From Magnetococcales bacterium (GTDB taxonomy: Bacteria; Pseudomonadota; Magnetococcia; Magnetococcales; Magnetaquicoccaceae), in the NCBI GenBank assembly GCA_015232825.1, contig JADFYY010000003.1, positions 1-53,022 on the forward strand: DNA of 53,022 nucleotides, in the 5' to 3' direction. Within the stretch, counting starts at the first letter, position 1, and the number at the start of each line of letters is the position of its first letter. Made by a program: the position numbers and the translations under genes. Shown here one piece after another: positions 24,965 to 33,060 of this stretch. The notes beneath the pieces were generated by a model. It ran no database searches. It was not told the origin of the DNA and was given only the letters and a program-made list of their open reading frames with translations.

Positions 24965-25714
24965 ATGAACATGGATAGAAGATCGGTTTTGGGCCTGGGA
25001 GGGGCAATCGCCGCTGGAGTGGCACTGGCACCAGGTCTGCATTTGATTGCTGCGCCAGCTCCCTCCTCGGAAGCAGCCTCCCCAGACTCCCCCCCGGCCA
25101 AACGATGGGCCATGCTCATCGATACCACCCGGTGTGCGGAGAATTGCACAGCCTGCACCACGGCGTGTCGGGCGGAAAATAATGTTCCTTTGTTTGGTGA
25201 TCCTGATCGGGATATCCACTGGATTCGCAAGGTGGAACTTAGGGATCAGAAACATCGTCAACCGCCGGTGAGTCTCCCGGTGTTGTGCAACCACTGCGAA
25301 AATCCGCCGTGCGTTCATGTTTGCCCGACCGAGGCCTCGTTCATACGGCACGATGGCTTGGTGCTGGTGGATAAGCATCGCTGTATCGGGTGTCGTTACT
25401 GCATGATCGCCTGTCCCTACAAGGCGAGGTCTTTGGTGTTTCACAAAACCCGTCTGCCAGAGGGGGGCAATCCAAAGGTGCCTATCCGTGCGGTCGGCGT
25501 GGTGGAGAAATGTACCTTCTGCGCTCATCGGCTTGATGACGGTCAGAAACCGGCCTGTGTGGAGGCTTGTGCCAAGGCCGATAAAAATGCCATGATTTTT
25601 GGGGATATCAATGACCCCAACTCGGAGATCTCGCAACGTCTCCTCAAGGAAAAAACTCAGACCATCCGCGCAGACCTGGGACTCAAACCCCAAGTCTATT
25701 ACAAGGGAATATAG
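24965..25714 (+). CDS. dsrO: Periplasmic iron-sulfur protein DsrO
   Basis: DsrO is the periplasmic ferredoxin-like subunit of DsrMKJOP. The 249-residue protein starts with a twin-arginine signal (DRRSVLGLGG then a hydrophobic stretch). It has four cysteine clusters for [4Fe-4S] centres: CAENCTACTTAC, CNHCENPPCVHVC, CIGCRYCMIAC, and CTFCAHR with CVEAC. The layout matches the HmeA/DsrO branch of the molybdopterin-oxidoreductase ferredoxin subunits. It should pass electrons between DsrJ and the membrane subunit DsrP, whose gene follows after 6 bp. Confidence 0.93.
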   Translation: MNMDRRSVLGLGGAIAAGVALAPGLHLIAAPAPSSEAASPDSPPAKRWAMLIDTTRCAENCTACTTACRAENNVPLFGDPDRDIHWIRKVELRDQKHRQPPVSLPVLCNHCENPPCVHVCPTEASFIRHDGLVLVDKHRCIGCRYCMIACPYKARSLVFHKTRLPEGGNPKVPIRAVGVVEKCTFCAHRLDDGQKPACVEACAKADKNAMIFGDINDPNSEISQRLLKEKTQTIRADLGLKPQVYYKGI

Positions 25715-25720
25715 GAGGGA

Positions 25721-26920
25721 ATGATGCTTGATGAGTATTCCGTCATTGAAGGCCGTTCCCAGGGGTTTTTAAAACTCCTCGCTGGACTGGGTGTGTTGAT
25801 CCTGATGGGTGCCGGGGCCTTTTTTTATGTGGAACATCACGGCCATGCCGTGACCGGCATGAACAATCAGGTGGTGTGGGGGTTGCCACACATTTTCGCC
25901 ATTTCTCTGCTGGTGATGGCCTCTGGCGCGTTGAACATGGGTTCCATGTCCACGGTGTTTGCCGTCAAGCAGTTCGAGCAGTTCGGGCGTTTTTCGGCCT
26001 TTTTGGCCATTGCCCTGCTCATTGGTGGTCTGACCGTGTTGATGCTGGATCTGGGGCGGCCTGACAACATGCTGCTGCCCATGGTCCATATGAACTTTAC
26101 CTCCATGTTCACTTGGAACGTCTTTTTGTATACCGGATTTATGACCTTGTGTCTGATCTATCTCTGGGCCATGTTTGAACACAGTGTGTACAAAAAAACC
26201 GTGGGAACCGCTGCCTTTGCTTGGCGGTTGGTCCTGACAACGGGTACGGGTTCCATTTTTGGGGTGATCCAGGGGCGTGAGGTCTTTGGGTCCGCCATTA
26301 CCGCCCCTACCTTTGTGGCGATTTCACTGACATCGGGGACCGCTATCAGCATTTTGTTGCTGGTTTATACCTTCCGCATGACGGGTCGGGAGCTGGATCA
26401 ACGGTTGGTCTTTGGAATGCGCAATGCGATGATCTTTTTCTTGACGCTCGTCGCTTATCTGTTTGTTGTCGAGAAAGTCACCCGTTTTTATGATCCGGCC
26501 TCCTTTGCGGTGGAGAGTTGGATTTTGACGGGTTCTTGGGCATGGCTCTACTGGTGTGGTGTGTGGGGGATGGGTGTGATCATTCCCATGCTGTTGCTGT
26601 TTAACCACTCTTGGGGCAATCGCGTTGGTGGCGTGCTGCTGGCGTCCGGTTTCGTGATCGTGGGGGCATTCTGTTTTGTGGCCCACACCTTGTTGGCTGG
26701 TCAATCTTATCCGTTTGATCTTTTCCCTGGTTACATCATTTCCAGCCAGTTTCAAGATGGTGTGGTCGGGAGCTATACCGCTACGTTGCCTGAATTGTTT
26801 CTCGGTTTGGGTGGGGTGGGGGTTTCTGGATTGATTTATCTTCTGGGTATCCGTTTTTTCCGTATGCTGCCGAATCGGGGCGTGGTGCCCAAGGGATGGG
26901 ATGTCCCCTGGAATCCTTGA
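25721..26920 (+). CDS. dsrP: Membrane quinone-interacting subunit DsrP (NrfD family)
   Basis: DsrP is the NrfD-like integral membrane subunit of DsrMKJOP and exchanges electrons with quinones. The 399-residue protein has about ten hydrophobic helices, among them FLKLLAGLGVLILMGAGAFF, HIFAISLLVMASG and a LDLGRPDNML loop typical of NrfD proteins. Two adjacent ATG codons follow an AGGAGGGA ribosome site. It is the last gene of the run and is followed by a strong intrinsic terminator. dsrMK, the other half of the complex, is not in the window. Confidence 0.92.
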   Translation: MMLDEYSVIEGRSQGFLKLLAGLGVLILMGAGAFFYVEHHGHAVTGMNNQVVWGLPHIFAISLLVMASGALNMGSMSTVFAVKQFEQFGRFSAFLAIALLIGGLTVLMLDLGRPDNMLLPMVHMNFTSMFTWNVFLYTGFMTLCLIYLWAMFEHSVYKKTVGTAAFAWRLVLTTGTGSIFGVIQGREVFGSAITAPTFVAISLTSGTAISILLLVYTFRMTGRELDQRLVFGMRNAMIFFLTLVAYLFVVEKVTRFYDPASFAVESWILTGSWAWLYWCGVWGMGVIIPMLLLFNHSWGNRVGGVLLASGFVIVGAFCFVAHTLLAGQSYPFDLFPGYIISSQFQDGVVGSYTATLPELFLGLGGVGVSGLIYLLGIRFFRMLPNRGVVPKGWDVPWNP

Positions 26921-26935
26921 TCGCTGTTTTCTTCA

Positions 26936-26969
26936 CCCCCACTTCTATCTGTGAAGTGGGGGTTTTTTT
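26936..26969 (+). terminator. Intrinsic terminator after dsrP
   Basis: A perfect 10-bp stem CCCCCACTTC/GAAGTGGGGG with a 7-nt loop is followed by seven T residues. It closes the dsr operon 15 bp after dsrP and separates it from gspC. Confidence 0.93.
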
Positions 26970-26984
26970 GTTGGAGATGAGAGC

Positions 26985-27866
26985 GTGAGCGTCTTGTCGC
27001 CCTCCTCAAAAAAACTTCGCTTAAGGTTTGAAGTTCGACCTGGAGTGATGGTCGCCGCTTTACTGAATCTTTTTTTGTTGTCAGCCATCGGGTATGATCT
27101 TATCCGTATCTATCATTTTGAAAATGGTACAGATCGTGCAATCAAGCCAGAATCTACTGCAGTGGCGGCTGTGCCCCCTGTTGCGCAGGAGAAAACCGCT
27201 GGATGGGTTGGTTGGCTTCCATTCGGTAACGTGCAGGTTGCCAAAGGGCCAGCACCGCCACCGCCGATTGTTTTGGAGGATGCGCCCGATACCCAATTGA
27301 ATGTGACCTTGACCGGAATTCTTTCAATTGGGGATGGTCCTTCTTGGGTGGTGGTGCAGAGCGGGACAGACGGTGAAAAAGTTTTAGGCCTAGGGGACCG
27401 GATTGCTGGGGATGCCAAAATTGTTTCCGTGCGTCCAGATCGGATTATTTTGGAGAAAAACGGTCGATTCGAGACCTTGCGCATGCCAAAAACCTTGTTG
27501 CCCTTGGATGTGGGGATCTCTGGAGCCAAGGAGAAAGGTTTGACTGTTGCCCAACAGCTTTTGCAACAGTTGCGAGAGCAGTTTTTAGTGCAACCGGATG
27601 AGGTGTTTAAGAAATTTTTAGTGACCCCAGTGGTGAAGGAAGGGGTGTTTGGCGGCTATGCCATTCAGCCGGGCAGCGAGTCGGGTCTGTTGGAAAAATT
27701 GGGTATGCAGCCCGGTGATGTGATCACGATGGTCAATGGTGTGGCACTCAACACGCCACTGAAGGGCATGGAAGCCTTGGGGAGTTTGGGACAAAGTCAA
27801 TCGTTGCAATTGAGCCTGTTGCGGAATGGCAAGGTGGTGACGATTCATCACGCTATTCGGCCTTGA
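26985..27866 (+). CDS. gspC: Type II secretion protein GspC
   Basis: GspC links the inner-membrane platform of type II secretion to the secretin. The 293-residue protein has a single N-terminal membrane helix (VMVAALLNLFLLSAIGYDL), a proline-rich linker, the HR domain (LNVTLTGILSIGDGPSWVVVQ) and a C-terminal PDZ domain (GYAIQPGSESGLLEKLGMQPGDVITMVNG). The start is GTG at 26985 behind GGAGATGAGAGC. gspD starts 3 bp after its stop, so the two are co-transcribed. Confidence 0.92.
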   Translation: MSVLSPSSKKLRLRFEVRPGVMVAALLNLFLLSAIGYDLIRIYHFENGTDRAIKPESTAVAAVPPVAQEKTAGWVGWLPFGNVQVAKGPAPPPPIVLEDAPDTQLNVTLTGILSIGDGPSWVVVQSGTDGEKVLGLGDRIAGDAKIVSVRPDRIILEKNGRFETLRMPKTLLPLDVGISGAKEKGLTVAQQLLQQLREQFLVQPDEVFKKFLVTPVVKEGVFGGYAIQPGSESGLLEKLGMQPGDVITMVNGVALNTPLKGMEALGSLGQSQSLQLSLLRNGKVVTIHHAIRP

Positions 27867-27869
27867 TTT

Positions 27870-29987
27870 TTGGGGGATGCCATTAATACGTTGCTTTCAT
27901 TGATTTCGCGTTTGCTCTTTGTGGTGCTGGTTCTGGTTCAGCCTGTGTATGGGGCTGATCTGACCCTGAATCTCAAAGGCGCGGATTTGACCACCCTCAT
28001 TGAAACCGTGGCGCAAGCGACGGGGCATAATTTTATCCTGGATCCGCAGATCAAAGGCAAGGTTACGGTCATCTCTGCCAAGCCCATGACCGAAAAAGAG
28101 CTGTACAAGATGTTTCTCGCCATTCTCGAAGTGTATGGTTATATTGCCGTACCCACCGAAGGCGGGGTGATCAAGATCATTCCATCCACCGAAATTAAAT
28201 ACAGCGGCGCGGTCAAGGGGAACGAACCCTCGGATGGCAGCGAGGCGGTGACGCGGGTTTTTAAACTAAAACACGTCAACGCCGCTCGTTTGATGGGGGC
28301 CTTGCGTCCCATGGCCAGTCCCAAGGCCCATATGGCCTCTTATGATGATGGCAACATGCTGATTGTGTCGGATCATGCCGATGTGACGGAACGGCTCGCC
28401 CAGATCGTCCAACGGGTGGATGTGCATGATGAAGGCGAAGTGGAGGTGATCACCTTGGAAAATGCGGCGGCCTCCGAGGTGGCGCGGGTGATCAACTCTT
28501 TGGAGCAAGGACAGGTTCCGGCTGGTCAACCTCCTGGACAACCCGTCAAACCACCGGCGGTGGCCGATGATCGCACCAACTCCATCATGCTTGGCGGTGA
28601 CAAGTCCACCCGCTTGCGCTTGAGGACCATCATCACCCATCTGGATACCCCGGTGGAGATCTCTGGGAATACCCGCGTGGTCAGTCTGCGTTATGCCAGT
28701 GCCAAAAAGATGGTCGATGTCTTGGGTTCCATGGGACAGGATTATTTGAAAAATGCCCAAAAGGACAAAAAGCCGGAAGTTGGCATTGTCAATGTGCAGG
28801 CTTATGAGGGAACCAATGCTTTGGTGATCACCGCCCCGCCTGCCTTGTTGAAATCCATGCAAGATGTCATTCGGCGGTTGGATGTGCGTCAGGCTCAGGT
28901 GCAGGTAGAGGCCATCATTGTGGAGGTGTCCGTCAAGAAGGCGGCAGAACTGGGGATGCAATGGGGGGTTTTGGGTGGCAAGGGGGAGAACCGTGGGGTG
29001 GTCAGTGGCACCAATTTTCCCAATGCCAACCCCAGCCTGATCTCTCTTGGGGGAGCGTTGGCTAGGGGCGTGACCGATACGGCGGCGGCTAGTTTGATGA
29101 CCAGTGCGTCTGGTTTGATTCTGGCTGGGACCAATGGGGATAATTTCGCCGCTCTGTTGAGGGCATTGAATAGCGATCACTCCAACAATGTGCTTTCAAC
29201 CCCTACCGTTGTCACTCTGGACAATGAAGAGGCGGAAATCCTGGTGGGATCCAAAATTTCTGTGAGTACGGGTCAGACCAATACCATACAGGGTGGCAAT
29301 CCCTTCACCACTTTCAGCCGGGAGAACGTGGGCTTGACGCTGAAGGTCAAACCGCAGATTAGTGAAGGGGATGTGGTGCGCATGGAGATTATGCAAGAGG
29401 TTTCCAATGCAAACGAGCAACCAGACCATTTTGGCAACAGAGATACCAATAACCGCACCATCAAGACTTCGGTTCTGGTGGACGACCAGCAGATTTTGGC
29501 ATTGGGGGGATTGATCACCAATGACCGCGAACAAAGCAATCAGCAAGTACCCATTTTGGGTGATTTGCCGCTGATCGGTGCCTTGTTCCGGGCGGAGAGT
29601 GCCAGTGGCGAAAAGAGAAACTTGATGGTGTTTTTGCGTCCCACGATCTTGCGTACCAAAGAAGATGGGATTTTGTTGACGCATGAAAAATATAAATGGA
29701 TTCGTGAGCAGCAGTTGTCGGCTCCCAAGGGGCGTGGTCCAGTGGTTTTGGAAGGAGAGACCCCTCTGTTACCAGAGATTGGCGAGTTTTTGCATCTGGA
29801 TCGGAAGCGGGTGCTTGCGCGGCCCACTGAGGTTCGTGGTGAGACTCTGGATCAACACCCGGTTGCCAACGCAAAGAAACCGGTAAAATCCCCGATCTTG
29901 CGGCAATTAAAGAACAGCTCTTCTTTCAAGATCTCTTCTCTGAACACCTCCCTTTTTGATGGGACAAAAGCGGCTTATGGCCACTGA
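27870..29987 (+). CDS. gspD: Type II secretion secretin GspD
   Basis: GspD forms the outer-membrane channel of type II secretion. The 705-residue protein has a signal peptide ending near VYGA, an N0 domain (LTLNLKGADLTTLIETVAQATGHNFILDP), N1-N3 domains, and the secretin core with VEAIIVEVSVKKAAELGMQWG, NVLSTPTVVTLDNEEAEILVG and LLVFLRPTIL-like LMVFLRPTILRTK. There is no ATG that gives a signal peptide. The frame opens with TTG at 27870, 3 bp after gspC, without a good ribosome site. TTG 27891 and ATT 27882 (5 bp after GGGGGA) are alternatives, so the exact start is unsure. Confidence 0.92.
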   Translation: MGDAINTLLSLISRLLFVVLVLVQPVYGADLTLNLKGADLTTLIETVAQATGHNFILDPQIKGKVTVISAKPMTEKELYKMFLAILEVYGYIAVPTEGGVIKIIPSTEIKYSGAVKGNEPSDGSEAVTRVFKLKHVNAARLMGALRPMASPKAHMASYDDGNMLIVSDHADVTERLAQIVQRVDVHDEGEVEVITLENAAASEVARVINSLEQGQVPAGQPPGQPVKPPAVADDRTNSIMLGGDKSTRLRLRTIITHLDTPVEISGNTRVVSLRYASAKKMVDVLGSMGQDYLKNAQKDKKPEVGIVNVQAYEGTNALVITAPPALLKSMQDVIRRLDVRQAQVQVEAIIVEVSVKKAAELGMQWGVLGGKGENRGVVSGTNFPNANPSLISLGGALARGVTDTAAASLMTSASGLILAGTNGDNFAALLRALNSDHSNNVLSTPTVVTLDNEEAEILVGSKISVSTGQTNTIQGGNPFTTFSRENVGLTLKVKPQISEGDVVRMEIMQEVSNANEQPDHFGNRDTNNRTIKTSVLVDDQQILALGGLITNDREQSNQQVPILGDLPLIGALFRAESASGEKRNLMVFLRPTILRTKEDGILLTHEKYKWIREQQLSAPKGRGPVVLEGETPLLPEIGEFLHLDRKRVLARPTEVRGETLDQHPVANAKKPVKSPILRQLKNSSSFKISSLNTSLFDGTKAAYGH

Positions 29988-31491
29988 GGTCTATTCCGCA
30001 GGGAGCAAGGCCCCGGCGTTATCCTTCTCATTTGCCAAGCGTCACGGTGCCTTGGTGGGGGGAATGGAGGAGGGGGGTGTTCTGCGTATTTTTCATCGGC
30101 CTGATATGCAATTATCGGTTTTATTGGAACTTAAGCGTCGATTTCGGCGCGGTTTGCGTTTGACCGAACTGGCCCCTGCTCCTTTTGAAGAGATGTTGCG
30201 GCGTACTTTTGAAGCCGGTTCATCTCAAGCCATGGAGGAGATGGAGTCCCTGGATGAGGATTTGAACCTGGAACAGGCCGCCGAGCAGATCGGTGAACCG
30301 CGTGATCTGGCCGAGAGCGCGGATGATGCCCCGATCATTCGTTTAATCAATGCCTTGGTTACGGAAGCGGTCAAGAAGGGGGCATCGGACATTCATTTAG
30401 AGCCTTATGAGTCTTGTTTATCGGTACGGTTTCGGGTGGATGGGGTGTTGCGCAAGGTGCTGGAACCCCGGCGAGCGTTGGCTCCATTGATCGCCTCGCG
30501 GGTTAAGGTGATGGCGCGTCTGGACATTGCCGAGAAACGGCTGCCTCAGGATGGACGTATTTCCTTGCGTATTGCTGGACGTCCAGTGGATGTGCGGGTC
30601 TCCACGCTGCCCACGGGTCACGGGGAACGGGTGGTGATGCGTCTGTTAGACAAGCAGGCTGGGCGTTTGGGACTAGAAGAGTTGGATATGGTGCCGACCA
30701 TGCGTGACAGCCTGGATCGGTTGATTCATCGCCCCAACGGGATCATTTTAGTGACGGGTCCAACGGGTTCTGGCAAGACCACGACGCTTTATGCCGTGTT
30801 GCGACGGTTGAACGAAACCAGTCGTAACATTATGACCGTGGAAGATCCCATTGAATACGAACTGGAGGGGATTGGTCAGACCCACGTTAACACAAAAGTG
30901 GATTTGACCTTTGCGCGCGGTTTACGGGCCATTTTGCGGCAGGATCCTGATATTGTGATGGTTGGGGAGATTCGCGACGTGGAGACGGCGCGCATTGCGG
31001 TACAGGCGAGTTTGACGGGTCATCTGGTGTTGTCCACGTTGCATACCAACAGTGCCATTGGTGCGGTGGCGCGGCTTAAGGATATGGGGGTGGAGCCGTA
31101 TTTGCTCTCTTCCAGTCTGGCGGCGGTGGTGGCGCAACGGTTGGTACGGCTTTTGTGTGAGGCGTGCAAGGTTCCGAGTGCGATTTCTCCCAAGGATTGG
31201 GCGGATTTGGCACTCAATGGCGGTCCTTGGTCCGAGCAACCGGAGGTTCTGTATCGACCCAATGGGTGTGAGGCTTGTTTGGGAAGCGGTTTTGCTGGAC
31301 GGGGTGGCATTTATGAACTGGTGCCGATAGACGACACGCTGAAAGGTTTGATCCATGACAGCGCGGGAGAGCGGGAACTGACCGCCCATGCTCGTACCTT
31401 TACCACGGGGTTGCGTGACGACGGTTTGCGTCTCTTGCATACCGGACGCACCACCTTGGAGGAAATCTTGCGCGTGACGCGGGATGATTGA
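29959..31491 (+). CDS. gspE: Type II secretion ATPase GspE
   Basis: GspE is the cytoplasmic hexameric ATPase that powers pseudopilus assembly in type II secretion. The 510-residue protein has an N-terminal GspE domain, Walker A GPTGSGKTTTLYA, an Asp box (EDPIEYELEGIGQTHVN), Walker B RQDPDIVMVGEIRD, a His box (LVLSTLHTNSAIGAVARL) and the zinc-binding pair of cysteine groups (LLCEACK, CEACLGSG). It overlaps the gspD 3' end by 29 bp. ATG 29977 (MATEVYS) is an alternative start. gspF to gspM are not downstream, so the secretion genes are split in this genome. Confidence 0.95.
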   Translation: MGQKRLMATEVYSAGSKAPALSFSFAKRHGALVGGMEEGGVLRIFHRPDMQLSVLLELKRRFRRGLRLTELAPAPFEEMLRRTFEAGSSQAMEEMESLDEDLNLEQAAEQIGEPRDLAESADDAPIIRLINALVTEAVKKGASDIHLEPYESCLSVRFRVDGVLRKVLEPRRALAPLIASRVKVMARLDIAEKRLPQDGRISLRIAGRPVDVRVSTLPTGHGERVVMRLLDKQAGRLGLEELDMVPTMRDSLDRLIHRPNGIILVTGPTGSGKTTTLYAVLRRLNETSRNIMTVEDPIEYELEGIGQTHVNTKVDLTFARGLRAILRQDPDIVMVGEIRDVETARIAVQASLTGHLVLSTLHTNSAIGAVARLKDMGVEPYLLSSSLAAVVAQRLVRLLCEACKVPSAISPKDWADLALNGGPWSEQPEVLYRPNGCEACLGSGFAGRGGIYELVPIDDTLKGLIHDSAGERELTAHARTFTTGLRDDGLRLLHTGRTTLEEILRVTRDD

Positions 31492-31513
31492 TTCGGGTTT
31501 ATGGGAAAAGCTC

Positions 31514-31605
31514 ATGACTCGCTTGATTCAACACATCATTGAGCCAGAGTATCTTTTTTTGGCATGGCAAACCCCGAATGGAACTCTTTATGGTCGAACC
31601 AAGCG
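31514..31605 (+). pseudogene. Truncated duplicate of the 32220 gene, 5' end only
   Basis: The first 87 bp match the start of the gene at 32220 with four mismatches (MTRLIQHIIEP...YGRT in both). The similarity ends exactly where the inverted-repeat element at 31606-31707 begins, and beyond the element no clear homology returns. The frame runs on into the element and stops at 31675. It sits 22 bp after gspE. It is the broken copy of a local duplication. Confidence 0.75.
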
Positions 31606-31707
31606 GGGTACCACCCATTTAACTGTGGTCGGTCCAGAAAATTGCGCACAGCCTCGCATGAAACTTTTTTTTTAGCGACGCGACCACGGTTAAGTGTGGT
31701 GGTACCC
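31606..31707. mobile_element. 102-bp MITE-like inverted-repeat element
   Basis: The ends are imperfect inverted repeats of 26-27 bp: 31606-31631 starts GGGTACCACC and ends GTGGTCG, and 31681-31707 starts CGACCACGG and ends GGTGGTACCC. The arms pair at all but a few positions, and about 50 bp lie between, with no coding capacity. It interrupts a duplicated gene. There is no convincing target-site duplication. It may be a non-autonomous transposon remnant or a structured intergenic repeat. Confidence 0.6.
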
Positions 31708-31778
31708 GGAAGTGCTTCACGATGTTGCGATTTTGTGGTAACCTCTAGATGTTATCAGTTTTGATTGGAGAGTTTGCC

Positions 31779-32042
31779 ATGAGCCATGCTATTGCCTTTG
31801 ATACTCTTTCCAGCATGAAACGTCTGAAGGAATCCGGTTTCACCGAAGAGCAGGCGGAAACACAGACCCGCATTATTGCCGAACTGGTTGATGATCGTCT
31901 GGCCACCAAACAAGATATAAAAGATTTGGCGACCAAAGAGGATATTGCCAGATTGGAGAGCGAAATCAGGCTCATCAAATGGATGCTCGCTCTCGTTGTC
32001 ACCGCCACAGTACTGCCTGCCTTGAAAACCCTGCTCGGATAA
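31779..32042 (+). CDS. DUF1640-like coiled-coil membrane protein
   Basis: The 87-residue protein resembles bacterial members of the DUF1640/CCDC90 family. It has FDTLSSMKRLKESGFTEEQAE at the N-terminus, a charged coiled coil (TKQDIKDLATKEDIARLE, repeating the ATK/LATKED unit) and one C-terminal membrane helix (WMLALVVTATVLPAL). The start at 31779 follows GGAG; an in-frame start at 31749 is unlikely. These small proteins are common and multicopy in alphaproteobacteria-like genomes, with no established function. Confidence 0.75.
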   Translation: MSHAIAFDTLSSMKRLKESGFTEEQAETQTRIIAELVDDRLATKQDIKDLATKEDIARLESEIRLIKWMLALVVTATVLPALKTLLG

Positions 32043-32071
32043 CCAATATCCTGAATTGAGGCAAAATTTCA

Positions 32072-32209
32072 GTGAATGCCTTGAGTTGTTGGATGAAAAT
32101 GTTACAATATTTTATCATACCTGATCATTTATCACCTGAACGCCTTCAATTCATCGAATCTCTTCTTCGTTTTCGCAAGGAACGGTTGCATTCAGTTATT
32201 AATAGGTAG
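32072..32209 (+). CDS. Possible 38-45 residue microprotein
   Basis: An open frame ending with TAG at 32207-32209 reads LQYFIIPDHLSPERLQFIES, then an amphipathic basic helix (LLRFRKERLHSVI). GTG at 32072 lies about 10 bp behind GAGG and gives 45 residues; ATG at 32093 gives 38. It stops 10 bp before the next gene, as an operon partner would. There is no family match, and a chance frame is possible. Confidence 0.3.
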   Translation: MNALSCWMKMLQYFIIPDHLSPERLQFIESLLRFRKERLHSVINR

Positions 32210-32219
32210 GGATTGAGTT

Positions 32220-32936
32220 ATGACTCGCTTGATTCAACACATCATTGAGCCAAAGAATCTTTTTTTGGCATGGCAGACCCCGAATGGAAGTCTTTATGGT
32301 CGAACCCGGCGGAAGGTGGCGGAAATTGTGCGTACTGAAAATGGCACGGTTGTATTACGCTATTTGAAAGGGACAGAAGATTTTAAAATCGCTCAAGACG
32401 CCGGTTTTATGGGCTACCCGGCTTTTTCTCTGGAGCAGGATCGACACGAATTCGGTATTTTGGAAACCTTCATGCAACGTCTTCCCCCAAAGAAAAGGCG
32501 GGATTATGACGACTTCCTGCGTTTTTGGCGGATTGATCCCGCCATTGCGATCAGTTCCATGGCACTGTTGGGTTATGTGGGTGCGCAATTGCCTGGAGAT
32601 GGCTTTTTTCTGGTTCACCCGTTTGATAATGCGCAACCCCCATTTGAAATTTTGGAGGAAGTTGTCGGATTTCGTCATAGCCAGGATGCCCAGGAAATCC
32701 TGCTAACGCTACAAGTGGGACAAGAGATTTATCTGCGAGCAGATCCTAACGATGCCTTGGCGATTCGAATTGAATTGCCTGATAACCGCCATATCGGCTT
32801 TATCAACACGTTACAAGCTCCCGTTTTTCATCGTTGGTTGGTGAATCCTGGGATTCGTGGATTCATCGACCGTGTCAATGGCTCACCCTCTCGTCCACTG
32901 GTGTACGTATTTTTAGAAGTCGGGGCGAGGTTATGA
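32220..32936 (+). CDS. Protein with possible C-terminal HIRAN-like domain
   Basis: The N-terminal 160 residues of this 238-residue protein are not recognised. The C-terminal part, GQEIYLRADPNDALAIRIEL followed by NRHIGFINTLQAP and a Trp-containing end, follows the HIRAN pattern: a basic R-x-P/N-x-D-x-x-A-I strand, then IGYL. HIRAN domains bind single-stranded or damaged DNA ends. A truncated copy of its 5' end lies 700 bp upstream. The ATG has a GGGATTGAG ribosome-site candidate. The HIRAN assignment is by eye and the function is unknown. Confidence 0.6.
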   Translation: MTRLIQHIIEPKNLFLAWQTPNGSLYGRTRRKVAEIVRTENGTVVLRYLKGTEDFKIAQDAGFMGYPAFSLEQDRHEFGILETFMQRLPPKKRRDYDDFLRFWRIDPAIAISSMALLGYVGAQLPGDGFFLVHPFDNAQPPFEILEEVVGFRHSQDAQEILLTLQVGQEIYLRADPNDALAIRIELPDNRHIGFINTLQAPVFHRWLVNPGIRGFIDRVNGSPSRPLVYVFLEVGARL

Positions 32937-33060
32937 AGGTATTGGCGGTGACGTGATATGTCTGAATCAATTCGTATAACGCGCTTTATCTTGAAAATTG
33001 AATCTTTGCGCATGATTGTTTCTGAATGAGCAAAAATGTTGATTAAGGAGCAATAACGCA

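Noticed and set aside
24103-25693. Two long minus-strand frames opposite the dsr genes
   Set aside because: They lie wholly antisense to dsrH, dsrJ and dsrO, which have clear motifs; no family features are seen on the minus strand.
28266-29180. 304-residue minus-strand frame
   Set aside because: Antisense shadow of gspD, rich in His, Gln and Arg, as expected from reversed codons.
32995-33020. TTTGCGCATGATT shared with 42603 as a regulatory motif
   Set aside because: A 13-bp match, but it lies in different relation to promoters at the two sites and lacks the TGTGTGA core at 33006; likely chance.
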